Assembly (NCBI GenBank): GCA_964511405.1
Contig: CAZEFK010000007.1
Coordinates: 1 to 63,189 of the forward strand
DNA length: 63,189 bases
Source of the DNA: CAZEFK01 sp964511405
GTDB lineage: Bacteria > Pseudomonadota > Alphaproteobacteria > Elsterales > Elsteraceae
Direction of reading: 5' to 3'
Shown here: piece by piece, positions 17,135-24,912 of the stretch
Numbering within the stretch: position 1 is the stretch's first letter
Layout of the letters: each line of letters starts with the position of its first letter
Made by a program: the position numbers and the translations under genes
Notes under the pieces: generated by a model
Database searches by the model: none
What the model saw: only the letters and a program-made list of their open reading frames with translations
What the model was told of the DNA's origin: nothing

Positions 17135-17159
17135 GGAACAGGACTCGCCTCAGGTCGTT
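17135..17159 (+). promoter_or_regulatory. EcfG (general stress response) promoter
   Basis: GGAAC at 17135-17139 is followed after exactly 16 nt by CGTT at 17156-17159, a full match to the alphaproteobacterial EcfG consensus. The expected start point is near 17165-17170, some 30 nt before the lipoprotein ATG. The motif is in non-coding DNA and correctly oriented, so I consider it likely to be real. Confidence 0.7.
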
Positions 17160-17195
17160 CCCCGTCCAGCAAACGGCGATCTGAGGAGAGAGAGC

Positions 17196-17444
17196 ATGTC
17201 TCGGTTGATGCTGGCCATGACTACCGTGGTGACGCTTGGCCTGGCGGGCTGCGGCTATTCGCAAGGCGATCGCGCGCTCAGCGGCGGCGCCCTGGGCGCG
17301 GCCGGCGGCGCGGCGGTCGGTGCCATCGCGGGCGGCGGGCCGGGCGCCCTGGCCGGCGGCCTGATCGGCGGCGCGGGCGGTGCGGCGGCGGGCGCCCTGA
17401 CCTCGCCGCGTGACGTCAATCTTGGCCGGCCGTCCTGGAAATAG
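17196..17444 (+). CDS. Small glycine-zipper lipoprotein
   Basis: An 82-aa protein with a lipoprotein signal peptide and lipobox LAGC (acylated Cys19). The mature part is a Gly/Ala zipper (about residues 30-66, repeats of GGALGAAGG type) similar to OsmB/SlyB-like and glycine-zipper 2TM domains, which insert in or span the outer membrane. GAGGAGAGAGAG precedes the ATG. The EcfG promoter upstream fits the osmotic-stress association of OsmB-like proteins. Its 3' end overlaps the converging ROK gene by 29 nt. Confidence 0.85.
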   Translation: MSRLMLAMTTVVTLGLAGCGYSQGDRALSGGALGAAGGAAVGAIAGGGPGALAGGLIGGAGGAAAGALTSPRDVNLGRPSWK

Positions 17445-18354
17445 GCTCCTCGCGAGCCGCGGGGTCGGCCGGCCATAGCCAGGCGGCCCCGCGGACGCCG
17501 CTGGAGTCCCCATGGCGGGGCGGGACCAGGCGCGCGACCAGCCGGTCGGAGAATACGGCCGCGGCGATCAGCGCCGGGACCGAGTCATAGAGCCGCCCGA
17601 GCTGCGACAGCCCGCCGCCCAGGACGATCACATCAGGATCGATCAGGTTGACGACGTGTGCGAGCGCCCGCGCGAGCCGGCGCTCGTAGCGCTGGAGCGC
17701 GGCCTCGGCCCCAAGGTCGCCGGCACCCGCCGCGTCGGCCAGGGCGCGGGCCGTCGGGAAGCCGCCATCGGCGGCGAGCGCCGGACCGCAGAGGAACGTC
17801 TCGATGCAGCCGCGCTTGCCGCAATAGCAGGGCGGGCCCGGCCACTCGCCGGCCTCCGGCCGCGGCAGCGGGTTGTGCCCCCATTCGCCGGCCACCGCAT
17901 CGGCCCCCGTGAGCAGCCGGCCGCCGATGACGATGCCGCCGCCGACCCCGGTGCCGAGGATGACGCCGAAGGCGACGTGGGCCCCGGCCGCCGCACCGTC
18001 GGTCGCTTCGGACATGGCGAAGCAGTTGGCGTCGTTGGCGACGCGCACCGGTCGGCCGAGAGCGGCGGCCAGGTCGCGGTTGAACGGCCGGCCGTTCAGC
18101 GCCAGCGTGTTGGAGTTCTTCACGACGCCTGATGCGGGCGAGATCGCGCCCGGCATCGCGACCCCGACGGTGCCGGTGCGGCCGGTGTCCGCCTCGAGCC
18201 CGGACACCAGGCCACTGATGGTCCCCAGGATGGCGCCATAGTCGGCCGACGGCGACGGCACGCGCCGGCGGGCGAGCTCGCGGCCCTCCGGGTCCAGCAC
18301 CAAACCTTCGATCTTGGTGCCCCCGAGGTCGATGCCGATACGCGCGCTCGTCAA
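17416..18354 (-). CDS. ROK-family sugar kinase (fructokinase/GlcNAc kinase-like)
   Basis: Phosphorylates a hexose or amino sugar in the cytoplasm. The 312-aa protein begins RIGIDLGGTKIEGLVLD (phosphate 1 motif) and has VANDANCFAMSE (catalytic Asp), GTGVGGGIV, GEWGHNPL and the zinc motif CYCGKRGCIE. I set a TTG start at 18354, because GGGGAGGAT lies 6 nt upstream; the open frame beyond it crosses the soeA promoter. Substrate specificity is not visible. It is divergent from soeABC. Confidence 0.85.
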   Translation of the reverse strand: MTSARIGIDLGGTKIEGLVLDPEGRELARRRVPSPSADYGAILGTISGLVSGLEADTGRTGTVGVAMPGAISPASGVVKNSNTLALNGRPFNRDLAAALGRPVRVANDANCFAMSEATDGAAAGAHVAFGVILGTGVGGGIVIGGRLLTGADAVAGEWGHNPLPRPEAGEWPGPPCYCGKRGCIETFLCGPALAADGGFPTARALADAAGAGDLGAEAALQRYERRLARALAHVVNLIDPDVIVLGGGLSQLGRLYDSVPALIAAAVFSDRLVARLVPPRHGDSSGVRGAAWLWPADPAAREEPISRTAGQD

Positions 18355-18376
18355 GGGTATCCTCCCCGCTCTCGAT

Positions 18377-18405
18377 TTGACCGGCCGCGACGGAGCCACT
18401 AGGAG
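18377..18405 (+). promoter_or_regulatory. Predicted sigma-70 promoter of soeABC
   Basis: TTGACC (18377-18382), 17 nt, then TAGGAG (18400-18405). The start point would be near 18412, upstream of the chosen GTG at 18440, and excludes the longer in-frame start at 18314. Confidence 0.45.
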
Positions 18406-18439
18406 TGTGGTCTGCATTGGCCGAGGACAGGCGCTCGAC

Positions 18440-21313
18440 GTGCCACAAGCCGACCGACAAGTCGACACCCAGCGCCCGGTGTCCGATCGCATCGCCTACA
18501 GCACGTGCTACATGTGCGCCTGCCGGTGCGGGATCAAAGTCCATGTGAAGGACGATGCCGTCCGCTACATCGAGGGCAACCGCGACCACCCCAAGAACCG
18601 CGGCGTGCTGTGCGCCAAAGGGTCGGCCGGGATCATGCAGCACCTGTCGCCGGCGCGCCTGACCAAGCCCTTGAAGCGGGTCGGCGAGCGCGGCGAGGGC
18701 CGCTTCGCCGAGATCGAGTGGGACGAGGCCCTGGCCATCGCCGCCGGGTGGCTGGCCGACATCCGCCGCACCGACCCGCGGCGCCTGGCCTTCTTCACCG
18801 GCCGCGACCAGAGCCAGTCCCTGACCGGCTGGTGGGCGACCCAGTTCGGGACGCCCAACTACGCTGCGCATGGCGGCTTCTGCTCGGTCAACATGGCCGC
18901 CGCCGGGCTCTACACCACCGGCGGCTCGTTCTGGGAGTTCGGCGAGCCCGACTGGCACCTGACCCGCTACCTGCTGCTGTTCGGGGTCGCCGAGGACCAC
19001 GACTCGAACCCGATCAAGATCGGGCTGGGCGAGCTCAAGACCCGCGGCCAGGCCAAGGTCGTGTCGATCAACCCGGTGCGCACCGGCTATTCCGCGATCG
19101 CCGACGAATGGATCGGGCTCAAGCCCGGCACCGATGGCCTGTTCGTCGCCAGCCTGATCCACGAGCTGGTGCGGGCCGGCCGCATCGACCTCGACTACCT
19201 GGTCCGCTACACCAACGCGCCCTGGCTGGTGGTCGAGGATCCCGGCGCGGCCGACGACGGCCTGTTCGCCCGCGACGGCGAGGGCCGGCCGCTGTGCTGG
19301 GACAAGCGGGCGGGCGCCCTCGCGCCGGCCACCCTGCCGGACGTGACGCCGGCCCTGTCCGGGCGGCATCCGCTGCCCGACGGCCGGATCGGCGTGCCGG
19401 TGCTGGAGCTGCTGTGCCGGCGCTATGGTGACGCCGCCTACGCCCCGGAGCGCGCCGCCGAGGCCTGCGGCATCGACGCCGCCACCATTCGCCGCATCGC
19501 GGCCGAACTCGCCCAGGCCGCCTTCGAGAGCGAGGTCGTCCTGGAGGTGCCTTGGACCGACTGGGCCGGGCGCCGCCACGAGCGGATGGTCGGCCGGCCG
19601 GTCTCGATGCACGCCATGCGCGGCATCTCGGCCCATTCCAACGGCTTCCATACCTGCCGGCTGATCCATCTGCTGCAGATCCTGCTGGGCTCCGTCGATG
19701 CGCCCGGCGGCCACCGCTACAAGGCGCCCTACCCCAAGCCGGTGCCGCCCGCGGTCCGGCCGGCCGGCCGCTCGGGCCAGGTTGCGGCGAACCGGCCCCT
19801 CGCCGGACCGCCGCTGGGCTTCCCCCTTGGCCCGGAGGACCTGCTGGTCGAGGCCGACGGCACCCCGTGCCGGCTGGACAAGGCGTTCAGCTGGGACGCG
19901 CCGCTGGCCGCCCACGGCATGATGCAGATGGTGATCGCCAACGCCTGGGCCGGCGATCCCTACCCGATCGATACGCTGTTCATGTACATGGCCAACATGA
20001 GCTGGAACTCGGCGATGAACTCGGCCGGGACCATCGCCATGCTGACCGACAAGGCGGCCGACGGCAGCTACCGGATCCCGCGAATCATCTATGCCGACGC
20101 CTATTCCAGCGAGATGGTCGCCTACGCCGACCTGGTGCTGCCCGACACCACCTATCTCGAGCGGCATGACTGCATCTCGCTGCTCGACCGGCCGATCTCG
20201 GACGCCGACCGGGTCGCCGACGCCATCCGCCAGCCGGTGGTGGCGCCCGACCGCGACGTGCGGCCGTTCCAGGACGTGCTGATCGACCTGGGCCAGCGCC
20301 TGGGCCTGCCCGGCCTGACCCACCCCGACGGCCGGCCGCGCTATCCCGGCGGCTATGCCGACTACATCGCCAACCACGAGCGCGCGCCCGGCATCGGCCT
20401 CCTGGCCGGCTGGCGCGGCCCGGCCGGCGAGCAGTCCGGCACCGGCGCCCCCAATCCCGGGCAGATCGCCCGCTATATCGAGCACCAGTGCTTCTGGAGC
20501 CATGAGCTGGCGCCCAGCCAGCGCTATTTCCGGCACTCGAACCACGACTACCTGACCTTCGCCAAGACCATGGGCTTCGTCGGCTCGACCGACCAGATCG
20601 TGCTGCAGCTCTATTCCGAGCCGCTGCAGCGCTTCCGCCTGGCGGCGCGCGGCCATGGGCCGGTGCAGCCGCCGGCGCAGCACCGCGCCCGGGTCGAGGC
20701 CTATTTCGACCCGCTGCCGATCTGGTATCCGCCGTTCGAGCAGGCCGAGGTCTCGCCCGCCGCCTTCCCGTTGAGCGCGATCACCCAGCGCCCGATGGCC
20801 ATGTATCATTCCTGGGGGTCGCAGAACGCCTGGCTGCGCCAGATCCATCCGTCGAACCGGCTGTTCGTCCATCGCCGGCTGGGCGCGGCGCTGGGCCTGG
20901 CCGACGACGACTGGGTGTGGATCGTCAGCCATCACGGCCGGGTCAAGGGCCAGGTCAAGCTGATGGACGGCGTCAATCCCGAAACCGTGTGGACCTGGAA
21001 CGCCATCGGCAAGCGGCGCGGCGCCTGGAACCTGGCCGCCGACGCCCCGGAAGCCGCCGAAGGCTTCCTGCTCAACCACGTGATCGCCGAGCTGCTGCCG
21101 GCGCGCCCGGGCGAATACCGCTATGCCAACGCCGACCCGGTCACCGGCCAGGCCGCCTGGTACGACCTGCGGGTGCGCCTGGAAAAGGCCGACCAGCCGG
21201 GCCCGTCGCCCGAGTTTCCGCCACTCGGGCAGCCGCCCCACCTGCCGGAGCGCCCGCGCGTGCTGCGCTTCGGCGCCAACTTTCGGCGCGACCGCGCCAA
21301 GGATCAGGCATGA
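18440..21313 (+). CDS. soeA: Sulfite dehydrogenase catalytic subunit SoeA (molybdopterin, 4Fe-4S)
   Basis: Large subunit of the complex iron-sulfur molybdoenzyme family, facing the cytoplasm and lacking a twin-arginine signal, as known for SoeA. It oxidises sulfite to sulfate, passing electrons to SoeB and then the quinone pool. The N-terminal cluster motif is CYMCACRC with a fourth Cys in VLCAKG. FCSVNMAAAG (about residue 150) carries the Cys expected to bind Mo. The GTG start at 18440 gives 957 aa, with GAGGACAGG upstream. The stop overlaps soeB as ATGA. A related polysulfide/thiosulfate reductase function is the alternative, but the three-gene order favours Soe. Confidence 0.82.
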   Translation: MPQADRQVDTQRPVSDRIAYSTCYMCACRCGIKVHVKDDAVRYIEGNRDHPKNRGVLCAKGSAGIMQHLSPARLTKPLKRVGERGEGRFAEIEWDEALAIAAGWLADIRRTDPRRLAFFTGRDQSQSLTGWWATQFGTPNYAAHGGFCSVNMAAAGLYTTGGSFWEFGEPDWHLTRYLLLFGVAEDHDSNPIKIGLGELKTRGQAKVVSINPVRTGYSAIADEWIGLKPGTDGLFVASLIHELVRAGRIDLDYLVRYTNAPWLVVEDPGAADDGLFARDGEGRPLCWDKRAGALAPATLPDVTPALSGRHPLPDGRIGVPVLELLCRRYGDAAYAPERAAEACGIDAATIRRIAAELAQAAFESEVVLEVPWTDWAGRRHERMVGRPVSMHAMRGISAHSNGFHTCRLIHLLQILLGSVDAPGGHRYKAPYPKPVPPAVRPAGRSGQVAANRPLAGPPLGFPLGPEDLLVEADGTPCRLDKAFSWDAPLAAHGMMQMVIANAWAGDPYPIDTLFMYMANMSWNSAMNSAGTIAMLTDKAADGSYRIPRIIYADAYSSEMVAYADLVLPDTTYLERHDCISLLDRPISDADRVADAIRQPVVAPDRDVRPFQDVLIDLGQRLGLPGLTHPDGRPRYPGGYADYIANHERAPGIGLLAGWRGPAGEQSGTGAPNPGQIARYIEHQCFWSHELAPSQRYFRHSNHDYLTFAKTMGFVGSTDQIVLQLYSEPLQRFRLAARGHGPVQPPAQHRARVEAYFDPLPIWYPPFEQAEVSPAAFPLSAITQRPMAMYHSWGSQNAWLRQIHPSNRLFVHRRLGAALGLADDDWVWIVSHHGRVKGQVKLMDGVNPETVWTWNAIGKRRGAWNLAADAPEAAEGFLLNHVIAELLPARPGEYRYANADPVTGQAAWYDLRVRLEKADQPGPSPEFPPLGQPPHLPERPRVLRFGANFRRDRAKDQA

Positions 21314-22056
21314 CCGACCTGCCCGCGGCCCCGTCGGCGCGACGCCTGGGGCTGGTGATCGACCTCGACATCTGCGTCGGCTGCCATGCTTGCGCTGTCA
21401 ATTGCAAGGAATGGAACACAACCGGCGTCGCCGCGCCCTTGACCGACCTCGAGCCCTATGGCCGCGAGCCGCTGGGCGTCTGGTTCAACCGCGTCCACAG
21501 CTTCGAAGTCGAGCCGGAGGGCCGGGGCGGCAGCGGCCGCACCGTCCATTTCCCGCGCTCCTGCCTGCACTGTGCCGAGCCCGCCTGCGTCACCGTGTGC
21601 CCGACCGGCGCCAGCTACAAACGCGCCGCCGACGGCATCGTGCTGGTCGACGAGGACCTGTGCATCGGCTGCAAGCTGTGCTCCTGGGCCTGCCCCTACG
21701 GCGCCCGGGAATATGATTACGACGCCGGGGTGATGAAGAAATGCACCCTGTGCATCGACAAGATCTACAACGAGAACCTGGAAGAGGTCGACCGCGTGCC
21801 CGCCTGCGTCGCCACCTGCCCGGCCGGCGCCCGCCATTTCGGCGACCTGGGCGATCCCGCCAGCACGGTGTCCCGGATCGTGGCCGAGCGCGGCGGTTAT
21901 GACCTGATGCCCGAGATGGGCTATCGCCCGACCAACAAATACCTGCCGCCGCGGCCGCGCCGCGACGGCTGCGCCGGCGGTCCGGCCCGGCTGGAGGCCG
22001 AGGACGCGACAGCGTCGGGCGTGCTCGGCTGGCTCGACCGGCTGCTGTCGCGGTAG
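21310..22056 (+). CDS. soeB: Sulfite dehydrogenase iron-sulfur subunit SoeB
   Basis: A 248-aa electron-transfer subunit with four cluster-binding Cys groups: CVGCHACAVNC, CLHCAEPACVTVCP, CIGCKLCSWACPYGA and CTLCIDK...CVATCPAGA. It relays electrons from the molybdenum subunit to the membrane anchor. The ATG overlaps the soeA stop. The C-terminal 40 residues are variable. Family: DmsB/PsrB/SoeB. Confidence 0.9.
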   Translation: MTDLPAAPSARRLGLVIDLDICVGCHACAVNCKEWNTTGVAAPLTDLEPYGREPLGVWFNRVHSFEVEPEGRGGSGRTVHFPRSCLHCAEPACVTVCPTGASYKRAADGIVLVDEDLCIGCKLCSWACPYGAREYDYDAGVMKKCTLCIDKIYNENLEEVDRVPACVATCPAGARHFGDLGDPASTVSRIVAERGGYDLMPEMGYRPTNKYLPPRPRRDGCAGGPARLEAEDATASGVLGWLDRLLSR

Positions 22057-22085
22057 GCGGTGGCGTTGCGAATGGCCCCCCGCTG

Positions 22086-23027
22086 ATGCATCCCGCCCTC
22101 TCCGTCATCGTCTTCACCACGGTCTCGGGCGCCGGGTTCGGCCTCCTGGTCTGGATGGTCGCCCTGGGATCGGCCGGCCTGATCCCCGCCGATCCGTGGC
22201 TCGGCGGCGCCGGGATCGGGCTGGCGCTGGCGCTGGCCGCCGCCGGCCTGTGCGCCTCGACCGCCCATCTCGGCCATCCCGAGCGCGCCTGGCGGGCCTT
22301 GTCGCAGTGGCGCAGCTCCTGGCTCAGCCGCGAGGGCGTGCTGTCGCTCGCGACCTTCCCGCCGGCGCTGGTCTATGGCGCGGCCTGGGCCGACGGTGCC
22401 CGGCCGGGCGGCGCCTGGGCGCTGGCCGGCGGGCTGGCAGCGCTGCTGGCGCTGGCCTCGCTCGCCTCGACCGGGATGATCTATGCGTCGCTGAAGCCGA
22501 TCCAGCGCTGGAGCAATAGCTGGGTGGTGCCGGGCTACCTGGCGCTGGGCCTGGCGACCGGCGCCGTCCTGCTGGTGCTGCTGACCGCCATCGCCGGCGC
22601 GACAGCCCCGGCCGCGATCGCCGCCGCCGCCGTCGGGATGCTGGCCGGGGCCGCGATCAAGCTCGGCTATTGGCGCTTCATCGACCGCACCGCCTCGGCT
22701 TCGACGCCGGGCACGGCGACCGGCCTCGGCTCCCTCGGCCGGGTGCGGCTGCTCGAGGCCCCGCACGGCCGCGACAATTACCTGATGAAGGAGATGGGCT
22801 TCCGGGTCGCCCGCAAGCACGCGGCGAAGCTGCGCCGGATCGGCCTGGCCGCCTTGCTGGTGCCGCTGCCGTGCCTGGCCGCGGCCCTGGTCGGCGGTGC
22901 CGTCGCCATCGCCGCCGCCGCCGTGGCGGCCGCGGCCGCCGGGCTCGGGGTCCTGGTCGAGCGCTGGCTGTTCTTCGCCGAGGCCCGCCACGCCGTGACG
23001 CTGTTCTACGGCGCCGACACCGCGTGA
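22086..23027 (+). CDS. soeC: Sulfite dehydrogenase membrane anchor SoeC (DmsC family)
   Basis: A 313-aa polytopic membrane protein with about eight hydrophobic segments, containing STAHLGHPERAWRALSQWRSSWLSREG, the DmsC-type quinone-site region. It anchors SoeAB to the cytoplasmic side of the inner membrane and reduces or oxidises quinone. It starts 29 nt after soeB. pyrD follows after 41 nt on the same strand and might be read through. Confidence 0.88.
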   Translation: MHPALSVIVFTTVSGAGFGLLVWMVALGSAGLIPADPWLGGAGIGLALALAAAGLCASTAHLGHPERAWRALSQWRSSWLSREGVLSLATFPPALVYGAAWADGARPGGAWALAGGLAALLALASLASTGMIYASLKPIQRWSNSWVVPGYLALGLATGAVLLVLLTAIAGATAPAAIAAAAVGMLAGAAIKLGYWRFIDRTASASTPGTATGLGSLGRVRLLEAPHGRDNYLMKEMGFRVARKHAAKLRRIGLAALLVPLPCLAAALVGGAVAIAAAAVAAAAAGLGVLVERWLFFAEARHAVTLFYGADTA

Positions 23028-23068
23028 AGTCGTGGCCGCGCCGCCACGGCTGTGCTAAATCGCCACGC

Positions 23069-24151
23069 ATGCCGATGAGCTGGTACGGGGCGGCACGGCC
23101 CCTGCTCGACAGACTAGACCCGGAACGGGCGCACCGGCTGGCGCTGCAGGCGTTGGCGGCGGGCTTGGTGCCGGCGCAGCCGGCGGTCCGGGATCCGGTC
23201 CTCGCGACCCGGCTGTTCGGCTGCGATCTCGACAGCCCGCTCGGCCTGGCGGCCGGCTTCGACAAGAACGCCGGGGTGTTCCGCCGCATGCCCGCGCAAG
23301 GCTTCGACTTCGTCGAGGTCGGCGGCGTCACGCCGCGGCCGCAGGCGGGCAACCCGCGCCCGCGCCTGTTCCGGCTGACCGAGGACGGCGCCGTCATCAA
23401 CCGCATGGGCTTCAACAACGACGGCCTGGCCGCCGTGCGCGCGCGCCTGGCCCGCCACCCGGCCGCCGGGCTGCTTGGGGTCAACCTGGCGAGCAACGCC
23501 GACAGCACCGATCCCGAGGCCGATTTCGAGGCGCTGGTCGCCGGCTTCGCGCCGCTGGCGGGCTATCTCACCGTCGACATCTCGTGCCCGAACACTGCCA
23601 ACGGCAAGATCTTCCTGGACCCCGACCGGCTGGTGCGGCTGCTGGCGCGGCTGCGCCGCGTGCGCGATCGGGCGCCGCGGCGGACGGCGCTGGCGGTCAA
23701 GATCTCCCCGGACAGCCCGCCGGACGAGCTGGCGCGCATCGTGGCGGTCTGCCTGGACGCCGGCGTCGACGGCATGGTGGTGGCCAACACCACGGTCGGC
23801 CGCCCGCCCACCCTGCGGTCGCGGCATCGCGACGAGCGCGGCGGACTGTCGGGCGCGCCGCTGCGCGACCGGGCGCTGGCGCTGCTGGGCCAAGTCTACG
23901 ACTTGACCCAGGGCCGGCTGCCGCTGATCGGCGTCGGCGGCATCGCCAGCGGCCGCGATGCCTACGACCGGATCCGCGCCGGCGCCGATGCCGTGCAGCT
24001 CTATTCGGCGCTGGTTTTCCACGGACCGGCCGTGGTCACCCGAATCAAACGCGACCTCGCCTCGTTGCTGCGGGGCGGCGGCTTCGCCCGGGTCGCCGAG
24101 GCCGTCGGCGCCGATCGCCGGCCGCCCGGCCTCGGCCGCCAGGTCGCGTGA
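23069..24151 (+). CDS. pyrD: Dihydroorotate dehydrogenase, class 2 type with Cys at the catalytic position
   Basis: Fourth step of pyrimidine synthesis, dihydroorotate to orotate, at the membrane with quinone as acceptor. The 360-aa protein has the class 2 N-terminal helices, then AGFDKNAG (FMN Lys), GNPRPRLFRL, NRMGFNNDG, ANTTVGRP and GVGGIASGRDAYDRI. The loop usually reading SSPNTPGL in class 2 reads ISCPNTANGK here, putting Cys173 where class 2 enzymes carry the catalytic Ser and class 1 enzymes a Cys. ATG 23069 is used; ATG 23075 is equally possible. Confidence 0.9.
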   Translation: MPMSWYGAARPLLDRLDPERAHRLALQALAAGLVPAQPAVRDPVLATRLFGCDLDSPLGLAAGFDKNAGVFRRMPAQGFDFVEVGGVTPRPQAGNPRPRLFRLTEDGAVINRMGFNNDGLAAVRARLARHPAAGLLGVNLASNADSTDPEADFEALVAGFAPLAGYLTVDISCPNTANGKIFLDPDRLVRLLARLRRVRDRAPRRTALAVKISPDSPPDELARIVAVCLDAGVDGMVVANTTVGRPPTLRSRHRDERGGLSGAPLRDRALALLGQVYDLTQGRLPLIGVGGIASGRDAYDRIRAGADAVQLYSALVFHGPAVVTRIKRDLASLLRGGGFARVAEAVGADRRPPGLGRQVA

Positions 24152-24190
24152 CTGCCTCCTTCCCCAGCGACGTTTGAGACGAGATCCGAG

Positions 24191-24805
24191 ATGACCGAAC
24201 GGGCCACCAGCGATCGGGCGCGCGACCGCCTGCCGAGCGACGTCGGGGTGTTCTTCGCTTCATGGCTGCGCGCCCCGTTCCGGGTCGCCTCGATCGTGCC
24301 GAGCGGGCGCCGGCTGTCGCGGGCGATCGCCGGCCAGGTCGATCCCGGGCGGCCCGGATGGGTGGTCGAGCTCGGCGGCGGCACCGGCTCGGTCACCGAG
24401 CAGCTCCTGCGTCGCGGGATCCCGCCCAAGCGCCTGTTCGTACTGGAGCGCGACCCGGTCATGGCGCGCTATCTGCGCGAGCGGTTTCCGGAGCCGGTGG
24501 TGGTCGAAGGCGACGCCACGGCCTTGACCGAGCTGCTGGAACGCCACGGCGTCACCCATGTCCATTCGATCGTCTGCGGCCTGCCGATCCTGGGCATGCC
24601 GCGCGCCGTCGCCGGTCCGATCCTGCGCCAGTGCCTGGACGCCCTGGTTCCCGACGGCACCATCATCCAATACACCTACAGCCTGTTCTCGCCCTTGCCG
24701 CACAAGGAATTCGGCCTGGTTCCGCACAACATCGCGCGCGTGCTGCTGAATATTCCGCCGGCGGCGACTTGGGCCTACCGGAAAGACGGGGCGGCCACCC
24801 GGTAA
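24191..24805 (+). CDS. PmtA-like SAM-dependent phospholipid N-methyltransferase
   Basis: A 204-aa Rossmann methyltransferase. FFASWLRAPFRVASIVPSGRRLSRAIA and the SAM loop VVELGGGTGSVTEQLL match the Rhodobacter-type phosphatidylethanolamine N-methyltransferase and its rRNA-dimethylase-like relatives. If correct it makes monomethyl- or dimethyl-PE, or phosphatidylcholine, in the cytoplasmic membrane. GAGATCCGAG precedes the ATG. Confidence 0.75.
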   Translation: MTERATSDRARDRLPSDVGVFFASWLRAPFRVASIVPSGRRLSRAIAGQVDPGRPGWVVELGGGTGSVTEQLLRRGIPPKRLFVLERDPVMARYLRERFPEPVVVEGDATALTELLERHGVTHVHSIVCGLPILGMPRAVAGPILRQCLDALVPDGTIIQYTYSLFSPLPHKEFGLVPHNIARVLLNIPPAATWAYRKDGAATR

Positions 24806-24912
24806 ATCCCGCTACTGGCAAGCATTTATTCTGAGTTTGATGTTAATTAGTCGTTGAGGTCTGTGTCCGCAGATTGCCCTAGCGAGAGCCAGTGAGCGCA
24901 GAGGGGGCATTC

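Noticed and set aside
18314..18439. Longer soeA start at 18314
   Set aside because: It would overlap the ROK start and the predicted soe promoter, and the added residues are not conserved-looking; GTG 18440 has a good ribosome binding site.
17633..21241. 1202-codon open frame on the minus strand
   Set aside because: It is the antisense of soeA plus the 5' part of the ROK gene; its translation is Gly/Arg/Val-rich with no motif, the usual shadow in GC-rich DNA.
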